Of a stretch of 64,000 nucleotides of DNA, positions 10,986 through 21,139 are shown piece after piece. Below the pieces are notes generated by a model. The model was given only the letters and a program-made list of their open reading frames with translations, was not told where the DNA came from and did not search any database. Both the position numbers and the translations under genes were made by a program. How positions within the stretch are numbered: the first letter of the stretch is position 1; the number at the start of each line of letters is the position of its first letter. The stretch is taken from positions 155,917,092-155,981,091 of the forward strand of contig CM043943.1 of assembly GCA_014529385.2 (NCBI GenBank), in the 5' to 3' direction. Source of the DNA: Adiantum capillus-veneris. Taxonomy: Eukaryota; Streptophyta; Polypodiopsida; Polypodiales; Pteridaceae.

Positions 10986-11663
10986 TGTCACAAGGCGGGC
11001 ACCACGTGCCAATAGAAAAGAACAGACTGAACAGACTTTTAGCACTTCAATAACAACTGAACTAAGAGAGAAAGAGAGACGACACGCGACACGGAGTGGC
11101 GGAATTCCACCCCAGAGAGTATTGGCCCCAAACCTTGGCGCCCCTTTCGGTATTTCTTTATTTTACTGCTGATTCGCAAAGTACAACAGCCGGGGAGCAC
11201 CTGCTCTGCAATCTGCACGCTGAAGAGTGCCATAGAGGGCCCCCAAGGCTCATATTTAAAGGCCCAAAGCCTAAAAGCATCAAATATGAAAAGCTGACTC
11301 CAAAAAATCACTTCCCTAAAATTTCGGGATTTCCCTAAAAATCCGCCGCGAATTCCGGGACGTCCGTACAGGTGCCACATCATCATATTTTGATGTGCAA
11401 AGTCTTTTGAGTGTGTTCTGCTTTATTTTTAATGCCTTTATGTCACTTGGGGCCCCATCGGACGGGGTCCCCATAAGTTGGTAGGACTTCTTTTGTTGCT
11501 TGTTCTTCTTAGGGTTTGCAGGTTTTAGGGTTAGGGTTTCCAGAATTAGGGTTTGCAGGTTTTAGTGTTAGGGTTTCTAGAATTAGGGTTTCAACAGTCA
11601 GGATTTTTGGCAGAAATTAGGGTTTCCATTCTTTAGGCTCTGACACGTCAGCAGTTTGTTACA
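10986..11663 (-). repeat. LTR of element A (beside the PBS)
   Basis: 678 bp, same length and ends as 7595-8272, about nine differences by eye (for example GTCAGCAG against GTCAACAG near the end). It is the middle LTR of the three-LTR array. Confidence 0.9.
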
Positions 11664-11979
11664 TCTTCCCTTCTTGAAAGAGAGTAATCGTCCGCGATTA
11701 CAGCATATCTGCAAAACAACTCAAGTTAGCTCAAAAATTTCCGAGGGTCATTCCGAGGGACATCAATTTGCTCTTTTTATTAAGGAGTTAGCTTCTCCTT
11801 TCGGCTGTTTTGATCAAGGAGTTAGCTTCTCCTTTCGTCCAGATTGGAACTCTTGATGTTCCAGCGTAGTAAAATTAGCCATCACACCCAGACCGTACTG
11901 ATCTTCCACGGGTGTCTTGATGCACTAAAATTACATACCCAGGCAATCTCATCCAATTAGGAATATTCAGTAATTGACA

Positions 11980-12046
11980 GTTAGGATTTTTGGCAGAAAT
12001 TAGGGTTTCCATTCTTTAGGCTCTGACACGTCAGCAGTTTGTTACA
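11980..12046 (-). repeat. 67-bp terminal remnant of a third LTR
   Basis: Begins GTTAGGATTTTTGGC and ends TTTGTTACA like the other two LTRs. It is joined to internal sequence at TTGACA; the base triplet ACA is shared by both parents of the junction, which points to a microhomology deletion. TSD CACGC follows immediately. Confidence 0.85.
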
Positions 12047-12934
12047 CACGCCACAAATTCGAAAGACAAAGCAACCACCGAAATGGCTATAAAGAAAACA
12101 TCCCCCAAGATACTAACTGCACTGTGGGCTAAAGCACACCATCCAAAGCCGCAAGAAATGAGAAGGAACCAAGTACAGGAAGACATTGTGCATGGTACTC
12201 CGTTGAATGAAGCACTAGAAATCGACTGAAGATAATAACATGGAAGCTCCCCCCCCCCCCCCCCCCCCCCCCCCAAAAAAAAAGAAAAGAAAAAGAGAAG
12301 TATCCTCAAAAGTACTCTTTGAGGTAACAGACTGACTCAGCCCCACATCGGAATAGAGCAAACATTGTCACTGAAAGCTCTAGAGCTAAAGGCGAGATCC
12401 CCTCAAGATAGGAAGCCCTCCTTCCCGCTTAATTCTACGAAAAGAGAATAAGTACCACTAGAAAGAAATCTGAGACAACTTGGAGTAAATCTGCTTCCTC
12501 TGTAAGTGATTAGCAAAACCTGAATTTCAAAGAACTCGAGACCCAAAGGGAATCACACAGTCGATAAACTTGGACTGCTAAGAATAGGAGACCTGAAAGG
12601 TCGTCATCTAAGGATCATGTTTGCCAAAGAAGTCATCAAGGTCCAAAAAGAACCTAGCTACTCAAGCATACTCCTTGAGATCAAACCAAATATTCGCCCC
12701 CTCTCTACATGCCAAGATCAAACCTGCAGGTACAATCCAATACAATATGCCAAACTGCATACCAGTCTCGGAATAGCACATGTACTCCCACTATTGTAAC
12801 TTGCTTCCTTAAAATTTCCACAAGAATTGTGCTTTGTACTTGTGCTGAAGAGAACATACCCACAACTGAACAGTGCAATCAACATCTAATACACGAAACG
12901 GCGTTTCGGGGGGGACGAGAACGGATTTTCCCCA
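12047..12934. other. Intron sequence between insertions, no gene
   Basis: The stretch continues the pre-insertion sequence interrupted at 7594. The only notable feature is a run of 26 C at 12249-12274 followed by an A-rich stretch. No coding signal was recognised. Confidence 0.6.
12249..12274. repeat. Poly-C tract
   Basis: Uninterrupted run of C, then AAAAAAAAAGAAAAG. Its length may be unreliable in an assembly. Confidence 0.9.
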
Positions 12935-13074
12935 CCAGATTTCTGCAAAACGCGCTGACAGTGCTGACGTGGCAATTGTACGGATTTCTGTGATTTATGC
13001 TGGCAACTTTTGGGCATTGCTTTTGGACCAGATGCTTTTGAGTTTGTAGCTTTTCAATGTAAATGTTGCTAAAT

Positions 13075-14566
13075 TGGCTTTATCTGATAGAAAAATAATT
13101 CTAAATGAATTATTGGATTTATAAGTGAGAGGGTTTTCTCGCTTGGAACAACAGGAAAAATAATTCTAAATGAATTATTGGAATTTTAAGTGAGGGTTTT
13201 TCTCACTGGAGACATCCGAGTACAGAGTATTCCTGGTGCGTCATTCAAAGTAATGACAGGAGCACTGTGAACGGGAATATCTGTAAGGCCACCAAGAACA
13301 GGTACTTCTGATGCGTCACATCGGATGGGTGACAGGGAGCATCGGGAAGAAGTATCCGACCATCCAGGAACGGACATCTCTGATGCGTCATAGGATGGGT
13401 GACATAGAGCATCGTTAAGGGGATTGTACCGTAAGTTCGGTAGGAAAGGACTAGGTGATGGGTATTCCTGATGCGTCACAAGGTGGGTGACGGGTGCATC
13501 GGAAAGGGGATATCCATATCGAGAGGAAATCCGAACTGGAAAGAGGAATACGCGTAAAGACGCAAGCACAAGAATAAAGATGGGTTTTGAGAAGATCTTC
13601 TTAAAAAGCGGAATATTTTAACGAGTTTTTCAGGAAGAGCAAACGCTTTCCCGCGAAGAATCTATGTTTGCATTGCATTCGTGCATGTGGTTGCATCGAG
13701 GGACACCCGGGAAGTGCTGTGAAAGCATTGTTTTTTAACTTATAAGGTTTTATTGAGTTTTTGGGCAAGTTTAGGCCAATTTTAAAAATATGCCGGCCGT
13801 CCACTTAATAAGTGGGCAACCACTTAGAAAATAAAGCAACAAAACCAGCCAACGAATTCTCTCTCCCTATTTCGGGTAGAACAGAAAAAAAAAACGGGAA
13901 AAAAATGAAAAAAAAAACGAAAAAAAATATCTCCGCGAGCAGCTATTTCGTGCCGTGGTGAAGGAGCTATAAAAGCACCACATGCCCTCACTGAAGGGAG
14001 GTTACCAACGCGAGCAAGAGAAGACTCTGCCGCCAGAAGACACGAGAGATCGCGAGACTACGAAGCACGGAAGTCGCTTTTCTCGCGCAAGAGCGACAGG
14101 TACCTATTTTGGATTTGCCATACGAATTGTTGTCGTGTGTTTGCGTGTGTGTTTGCAGGTACTTCATCGCGAAGGAGAAGCGAGAAGGCTTCGACCTACG
14201 CTTGGGAATTCCGGAAACGGAATTCGGAAATTGTCTGTGGAGTCTCGACTCCAAGTACAGATGGAAAAAGGATTGAGAGCTCGTCTCTCGGATTTCCCTT
14301 ACGGGAAGGAACGACCATCGAGTCAGAGATTTAGAACGGAGGGGTTTTCTCCGGTTCTTGTGCTTGTAAAAAGATTCTCCCTAATAAAGAATTCTCTTTA
14401 AGGGGGGGGACCAGCCCATCTTCAGGTCCCGAGTACTGTGTCGATCTTCTCACTCTCTATCTCTCTCTCTATCTATTTCTCTCTATATCCTTTGGCTTTA
14501 GTACTATGTGTTAAAGTCTATTTATCCGAATGTATTTTATATTGTTATGCGCTCCCGTTTGTGACA
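13075..14566 (+). mobile_element. Solo LTR F (~1.5 kb) inserted in the C-type LTR
   Basis: The insertion interrupts a C-type LTR; CTAAA(T) flanks it at 13069-13074 and 14567-14572. It starts TGGCTTTATC and ends GTTTGTGACA. It contains four spaced GRTGCGTCA motifs (13235, 13310, 13382, 13470), a TATA box at 13967-13975 and AATAAAG at about 14386, in the order U3 promoter then polyadenylation. No internal domain exists. An inverted, partial relative lies at 41459-42105. Confidence 0.7.
13967..13975 (+). promoter_or_regulatory. TATA box of LTR F
   Basis: CTATAAAAG, a good plant TATA match, lies about 500 bp downstream of the four GRTGCGTCA motifs. Confidence 0.6.
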
Positions 14567-14852
14567 CTAAATGCTTTTAATGGTCAAGGGCTTTTAATAT
14601 GAGGCTAGGGCTCATTCTCTGGCATGCTTCCTGGAGAAGGTGCAGAGGATGGAGTACCGGCTTATACTTTGATGATGCAATATAAAGAAATACCGAAAGG
14701 GGCGCCAAGGTTTGGGGCCAATACTCTCTGGGGTGGAATTCCGCCACTCCGTGTCACGTGTTGTCTCTCTCTTCAGTTTAGTTGTTATTGAAGTGCTAAA
14801 AGTTTGTTCAATGTGTTCTTTTCTATTGGCATGTGGTACCCGCCTTGTGACA

Positions 14853-15240
14853 TCTTCTGCTAAGATCTGCAATTTGCGACGATACTGCGGCGAGGATCTG
14901 CAACCGCCAATATGTGCGAAGCTGGGATGCAAAAACGCTAGCTGATCTGGGCTGAATTTGCAAAGCGCTGGCTGCTTTGGGTTGAAACCAAAAACGCTAG
15001 GATGATCTGGGTGCTGATGTCAATGCGGCGAAGATAATAGATATGGAACTGGGAAGGGTGCAGTAAGGCGAGGTTTAGGGCTGATCTGAAAACGCTGGTT
15101 TTATGGGCTGAAAACGCTGGGCTGATCTTGAGAGAAACGCTAGAGTTTTTGAGGTGCTCCCGATTGGGGGCCTGCTTCCTTGTGTCTTTGCAATCATCTG
15201 CTCTACTGGCGTCCAATGGGTTTCTTTTATAGTTCCTTTA
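14853..15240. repeat. Degenerate minisatellite, AAACGCTGGGCTGATCTGGG-like
   Basis: AAACGCT and GCTGATCTGGG alternate irregularly about six times from 14933 to 15145. The minus frames crossing it show no domain. Confidence 0.6.
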
Positions 15241-15459
15241 GCCATTTTCCCTACCTACATTCCAACAAGGGTAAATGGACATTGAAAAGTCACTTATTAA
15301 TAAATGACCTATAAGAGGTGGTTCACGCGGTAAATTGCCTGCATAAATAAAGTGCTGTCCTGTGCAAGAGAGGGTATGCAAGTGTGACCGGTCTCGACAT
15401 GCATGTCCTTCTAGAGGCTCACAAAAGTGCCAAGGTCACTCCTAAGCTACTGGATCATG

Positions 15460-16344
15460 CTAGACTATGGCAAAACATGTCCATGTAGCGCAAGTGAAGT
15501 GCGCACGTGACACTGCCGAGATTGTGGGATAAGTTTGTTGTAAGGTTACCGAGGGTGAGTGTGAATAACTCTGAAGGTAATGATCCAAGCGATCAGGAGT
15601 ATAGAGGAGCAACTGTACTACCATCCAAGCCAAGCTCCGAGTGACTTTGAATTTAGTCGCGAGATGCCTTATCTCCCACATCTCGCGGGTAACCTCTCCA
15701 AGAGAGTCCAAAGCACTGAAGTCCCACTCCAGTTTGTAGATCCAAGCAATGAACCTGCCCAAGAAGAGATTCAAGATCCTCTCCCTAAGTCCATGTAGAT
15801 GCTCCTGTGTAAGCAAGTGATCTGACGTGTTGAGGTCAAGTGGTAAGTGTCTGTCCACCCAAGATGGTGGCGTTTTCTCTGCGAATGTCGTGATCCCATA
15901 TGCCATGAGCATGGCCATATCTTGTGTGAACTCCTCTGATGAGTGCATAGGTGTGTCCATAGCAAACCACGAGTCATCACCCCCTTTGGAGTGCGCAACC
16001 GTCGAATGGAATGAATGGATCTCCCAAGGATCGTATGCCCGTAGATGATCAAGCTGATGTAAAAGCTACCATATGTTGAAGTAGTCACCAAGAGACTGTA
16101 GGGACTGCCACCGGGGGGTGTCGTGTCAGGAGGTAAGCCTCATCCTCTGTGAAAAACACAAGCCAAGAGGCTGTTGTCCACCCAAAAACACAACTGTGAG
16201 GTGATGAAAACACTGCTGTCCAGCGAATTTCAGCTTGCTCGTATGCTCCCGGCATGGTCCGGAGCATTGCAGAGGGTGTAGGCAAGGTGGGGAATCAAAG
16301 TCATAGCCCCAGGTGGGCTGAAAACTGTCACAAAAAAGTTGCAA
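15460..16344 (-). other. Unrecognised degenerate coding-like stretch
   Basis: A 166-residue minus frame (15460-15960) contains helical-looking text such as FSALDSLGEVTREMWEIRHL. It is continued upstream in other frames to about 16344 (15771-16091 and 16085-16344). I recognise no family. Frame changes would be needed to join the pieces, so it may be a decayed transposon or retrocopy, or chance. Confidence 0.3.
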
Positions 16345-16952
16345 CTGCTAACTTTAGTTGTTGGTTTCTTTCCCTTGATTTTTGTTTAAATTTTGGGACC
16401 CTCTTTTTGAAGTTGCAAATGCCCAGACACTGTAAGGCCAATGTGAAATGGTCGATAGCCGAGAGTTTCACCCGCAGACGCGAAGGCCTTGTTGCCATGA
16501 GTTGGTCGGGCTGATCGGCTTTGGAATCCGAGCAATAAAAATATGTCTAGGCTCTACTCAAAGTTTGAAGAGAAGGTCACTCGATAACTGGGCTATATTG
16601 CATTTTTGGATGTGGTCCCAATGGTGATAGATGGTCAGATGACCAGTGGAAGTGCCATGGAAGCATCTCCTAAAATTTAGGGAACTGGTATTTTGGGCCA
16701 TGAAATCTGTTCGCGTCATTAGCTCCGGAATGACAAGAGGAACATTTTATTACTCTGCCCCGCTAAGTCAATTGAGCAACCGGTTGAGATATTTTTAGAC
16801 CGGAAGGTGCAAAACGTGCCTACCCTCTATGTACAGTGAAGTGCAAGAATTGAAGCCTTGCACAACATTCAGTGCTCTCTCTCCCCCCTCCGTGCAGTTC
16901 TGTGATGGCCCACAAGAGGGCTCTTCATTTGACCTATGTACAGTTGTGTGGG
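16345..16952. other. No recognisable gene; left flank of element C
   Basis: No domain or repeat was recognised. It ends with the left TSD GTGGG (16948-16952). Confidence 0.6.
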
Positions 16953-17507
16953 TGTCACAAACTGCTGATGTGTCAAAGCCTTGAAGAATGGAGCCAACTT
17001 GGAGATCTTGGCCGAGGGGCCTAAACCCTAAGAAGAACAAGTAACAGAAGAAGAAGTCCTACCAACTTATGAGGACCCCGTCCGATGGGGCCCCAATGAC
17101 ATAAAAGACATTAAAATAAAGCACGACCCACCAAAAACTTACGCAGCTGATGACGTGGCAGCTGTACGGAAAATCCGGAAATTGCGTTGACATGATGACG
17201 TGGTAGACTGTACGGATTTCCACGTTTTGCGCTGGCAGTTGTACGGAATTCGGTGATTTACGCTGGTAGCTTTTTGGCATTGCTTTTGGACCGAAAGCTT
17301 TGAGTTTGAAGGCTTTTCATGTCAACTGCTTTTCTTAGGCCAAGGGCCTTTAAATATGTGCTAAGGGCTCATTCTCAAGCATGCTTCCTGGAGAAGGTGC
17401 AGAGTCTGGAGTACCGGCTTGTACTGTGTTGATGCAATATAAAGAAATACCGAAAGGGGTGCCAAGGTTTGGGGCCAATACTCTCTGGGGTGGAATTCTG
17501 CCACTCC

Positions 17508-17546
<39 letters not shown>

Positions 17547-17618
17547 GTTGTTATTGAAGTGCTAAAAGTCTGTTCAGTGTGTTCTTTTCTATTGGCACGT
17601 GGTGCCCATCTTGTGACA
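16953..17618 (+). repeat. 5' LTR of element C
   Basis: TGTCAC...GTGACA, 666 bp, containing a (TC)n run at 17511-17540 that varies between LTR copies. Confidence 0.9.
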
Positions 17619-17654
17619 GTGGTATGAGAGTATCAGGCGTGTGCTTATACCGGT

Positions 17655-18177
17655 TGTAACAGACTTGGACACTCCAAGTCAAAAATCAATCGCAACAGCA
17701 CCAAATAACCACTTCAAAACAATTCACAGATCACAATAGATTTGCACTGGCCCTGCGGAGTTCCGTGCCTAGAGATATTGGCCCCAAAGACTGGCGTCCC
17801 TTTCGGTATTTCTTTTTATATTAATCAGAATTCAAAGTACAAGAGAGTGGCTAGGGTTTCACTCTCAGACTCTGCGTCCAGATGTTCTGAGAAGTGAGGC
17901 CCTCACCACTAATTTAAAGGTTACAAGGGATGCCCAAAAGCAGAGCCCCAAAAGCTTTTAAAATAAAAAGCATCAGTTCTCTCTCTCTCTCTCTCTCTCT
18001 TAGAGAGTCTTAGCAAAATTCGCGTCGCTCATCATTTTCCTTGAAAAAAAAAAAAAAAGAAGCCTCCGCGATTTTCGGAAATTAGGGTTTTTGGCAGAAA
18101 TTAGGGTTTGCAGGAATTTTAGGGTTTCTGGCAGAAATTAGGGTTTCTGCTGTCCGCCACGTCATCACTTTGTGACA
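17655..18177 (-). repeat. LTR of element B (3' in element sense)
   Basis: TGTAACAGACTTGG...TTTGTGACA. Shares ATTGGCCCCAAAGACTGGCG and CCCTTTCGGTATTTCTTT with the A/C/D LTRs. TTAGGGTTT-type motifs lie at about 18080-18150. Confidence 0.9.
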
Positions 18178-18189
18178 TACCCCCCTCTG

Positions 18190-20557
18190 GCAGTCTCAAT
18201 CGGAAGGAGACATCATTTATCTTTTCAGTAATCTGGAAAGGTCCGTAGTATCACATACTAAGCTTTGGAAAAAGCCTCTCCTTTCCCTTTTTCTTTCTTA
18301 GGCGTGCCTTCTCAAAAGTAAGAGCACCCAATCATCCTCCTTCAATTTCAAGTCGCGACGATGGCGATCCGTTGCCTTTTTTCTGTCGTTCTTGAGACTT
18401 TTGCAAAGTCTCGCGAAGCTTGGCAAAAGCCGTATCCAAATCTCGCAAATATTCATCCGCTTCCAATATCTAATCTTTCGTGCTCAGGAAGGATGGAACC
18501 TTCGTAGCACTTTCAACAATCTCACATGGCGTCTTCCCCGTCAAAGAGTGTATCGTGTTACTGTAGGCAAATTCCACCAAAGATAGGTTCTTTTCCCATT
18601 GAGTCTTCTGATCCGAGATACAAGACTTCAATAAATCTAAAATCATTGAATTGGCAATCTCAAATTGCCCGTCAGTCTGCAAGTGGAACGATGACGAGAA
18701 CTGCAACTGCGTGCCAATGTTCTCCCAAATTACCTTCCAAAACAAACTCATAAATCTAGGGTCTCTGTCGGAGACAATCGTCTCAGACTGCCATGTAATC
18801 GGAAAATCATCGTGATCATTCTGTGTTCTCGGGAGATCAAAAATGAAATCCATTTCAATACTTTTCGAGGGGCGGGTGGGTATGGGTAAAGGCTTTAACA
18901 ATCCCTGTGCCTTATGCCTGTCAAAATTGACCTTCTGGCATACTAAGCAAGTGCGCACAAACTTTTCCACATCCTTTTTGAGTCTCGGCCAAAAAAAGGT
19001 ATCTCTCTACCCCCTTCATGGTGATAGCAATGCCGCGGTGACTCGTAAAAGGTGGATAGTGGCATTCAGTCATAACCTTTTCCCTCAACGGTTGTGTAAC
19101 GCACAACAGAGTCTTTCTCATCAAGTAGCCTTCCCGAAGGGAGTATCCAGCTACTGTCTCCCCATCCCGTATCCGTGTGAAAATATGTGCAAAATCTGTA
19201 TCTGTGGCATACTGATCGACCATATCCTCGAAGCTCCTATGATGTATCGCCGAAATAGCCAGAAACAACGGTTTCCGAGACAAAGTATGTGCCACCACAT
19301 TCTTCTGTCCCTCACATGGACAATCTGGAAGTGGAACTGTGACAAGATGTTCGCCCACCGCATCTGCTTTTCCGAAAGCTGCTTCTGTGACAAGAAGTAG
19401 CGCAAACTTTGATGGTCTGTAAAGACAGTAAAATCCGCTCCGAGTAGGTAATGCCGCCACTGAGTAAGAGCATGGATAACCGCCAAAAGCGCTTTCTCAT
19501 AAATCTGTGCTATCATCTCCGGCCTAGAGAACAAACGGCTCTCGTAAGCTATGACATGGCCTTCTTGCATCCAGACCGTACCCAGACTACGACCACAAGC
19601 ATCACAATATACTTCAAATGACTTCTGCAAGTCCGGCAAAGTCAAATGTGGTCCCGTAGTCAATTTCTCTTTCAATGTCCGAAAGGCAGTCACCTCTGTG
19701 GGTCCCCACGAAAAAGGTACTCCTTTCTGTGTCAAGGTATGCAAAGGGGAAGCAACCTTTGCAAACTTTTGTATGAACCGCCTGTAGTACGAACACAGTC
19801 CCAAGAAGCTTTTAACTTCATGGACATTCCGCAAATCGGGCCAATCACGGATAGTCTCTATCTTGGCCGGGTCCATTTGCACTCTTGCTGCTGACACAAT
19901 GTGTCCCAAAAAGTGTATCTCTGGTAGGAAAAATTCACTTTTCTTTGCATTAATCACTAATGTGTGATCTCGTAATGCCTGAAAGACTTGAAGCAGATGA
20001 TCTCTGTGTTCTGTCTCATTCTTGGAGAAAACAATGATATCATCAAAGAAAGTGCCAACAAATAGCCTGTGCTCTCAAAAATTCCTGTCCATCATCCGGT
20101 TAAATGTCGCAAGAGCATTGGTTAAGCCAAAAGGCATCACCAAAAACTCAAATAACCCAAAAGTCGTCCGAAAAGCTGTCTTGTAGACATCTCCTGGCGC
20201 TATCGTGATCTGATGATATCCACTCTTCAAGTCAATCCTGCTAAAGCACGAGGATCCCTGTAACCTGTCAAGTATATCATCGATCCTAGGAATCGGAAAT
20301 CTGTTCTTGATGGTGATTTTGTTGAGAGTGCTATAATCGATGCACATTCTCCAAGATCCATCTTTCTTCAAAACCAACAACACTGGAGAGCAATACGGTG
20401 AAGTACTAGGCTGGACAAGACCCTTTTCCAAGAGGTCTTTCATTGGGTTCATAATCTGTTCATTCTGTACTCGGCTCACACGGTAAGGTGGCCGATTCGG
20501 TGGCATGCTTCCAGGTATCAGATCAATGGTTTGATCTTCAGGCCCTCTGAAAAGCAA
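18190..20557 (-). pseudogene. Gypsy pol remnant of element B (RT-RNase H-integrase)
   Basis: Minus strand, in order. 20557-20075 holds RT with [20 protein letters not shown] and [13 protein letters not shown], then a TGA just before the catalytic segment FFDDIIVFS. 19957-19151 holds the RT thumb and RNase H (DACGRSLGTV, TDHQSLRYFL). 19460-18921 holds the integrase zinc-binding region (HRGIAITMKGVERY, CLVCQK). 18970-18470 holds the integrase core, with VSDRDPRF and TDGQFEIAN. The part of the core that carries the first catalytic Asp is deleted between DLPRTQNDHD and TIVSDRDP. The C-terminal domain runs into the polypurine tract after FRLRLP and lacks the [11 protein letters not shown] tail seen in G. 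Non-functional. Confidence 0.88.
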
Positions 20558-21139
20558 TTGGCATGAGTGTGGAGAAAAATCTTGGCGTTCTTTTGATCAG
20601 GTCAAAACATATTCAACCTTTATCCAGCGTTCAGTTCTCTCCCAAAAGAATGAGTAAGAAACTGAAGTTCATCAAGTACAATCACTAAGCCCTTCATTTA
20701 TCAAAGTTGCTTTCTCGGCCCGGTAGTCAACCACGGCGTAGTTCTTGTGGTACCAAGGGATCCTGAGTAGAACGTCACTTGCGTGCCCTGAACACCCCTG
20801 TCATTGCAAACAAAGTTTGCCAATTCTCGGTGTAATGGCAACATCCCATCTGGGTGCCAGTCGAACTACCTCCGCCTGTGGCGTCAATCTGTCGGGCGTA
20901 ATTCCAAATCGAGCCGCCAATTCCAAGTGAAAAGAAGTTGGCCTTGGCTCCTTCAAAAGAGCTTCCTGATCCTTCACTTTGTCCCAAAAGCGGCAAAGTT
21001 TGTACTTTCATTCATTAGATTCGGTGTAGGTCTCACGCCATGTGGTACTAGTTCTGCTTTTCTATCTGCCTTTTCTGCCACATTCCTCAGCTGCTCTCGA
21101 ACTCTCAGACCTGTCGTCGTCTTTATCATTCTGTTCTTT
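20558..21139 (-). other. Element B protease region, no continuous frame
   Basis: Weak traces only, for example PWYHKNYAVVDYRAEKATL on the minus strand, which matches the post-protease segment of gypsy polyproteins. Frames are broken. Confidence 0.45.

Larger units (their letters stand above)
7595..12046 (-). mobile_element. LTR element A: gag-protease only, three-LTR remnant, TSD CACGC
   Basis: Two 678-bp LTRs lie in direct orientation (7595-8272, 10986-11663), with a minus-strand gag-protease frame between them. A PBS matching initiator tRNA-Met lies at 10973-10984 beside the right LTR and a purine tract lies beside the left one. To the right of the second LTR the PPT-side internal sequence starts again (11664-11979), then jumps to the last 67 bp of an LTR (11980-12046). 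The 5-bp CACGC flanks the whole structure at 7590-7594 and 12047-12051. It is therefore one insertion with an LTR-internal-LTR-internal-LTR plan that lost most of its second unit. The two full LTRs differ at about nine positions by eye, which suggests a recent insertion. No reverse transcriptase or integrase is present. Confidence 0.9.
12935..14852 (+). mobile_element. Truncated C-type LTR, split by solo LTR F
   Basis: 12935-13073 matches the middle of the C LTR (GACGTGGCA.TTGTACGG, GGCATTGCTTTTGGACC). After the F insertion it resumes at 14567 (TAATGGTCAAGGGCTTTTAA) and runs through AAAGAAATACCGAAAGGGGCGCC to the LTR end CTTGTGACA at 14852. The first part of the LTR is missing. No PBS or internal region follows, so this is a truncated solo LTR. 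Confidence 0.8.

Noticed and set aside
15460-15960. 166-residue minus frame as a real gene
   Set aside because: No recognisable family; continuation needs frame changes; kept only as an unassigned stretch.
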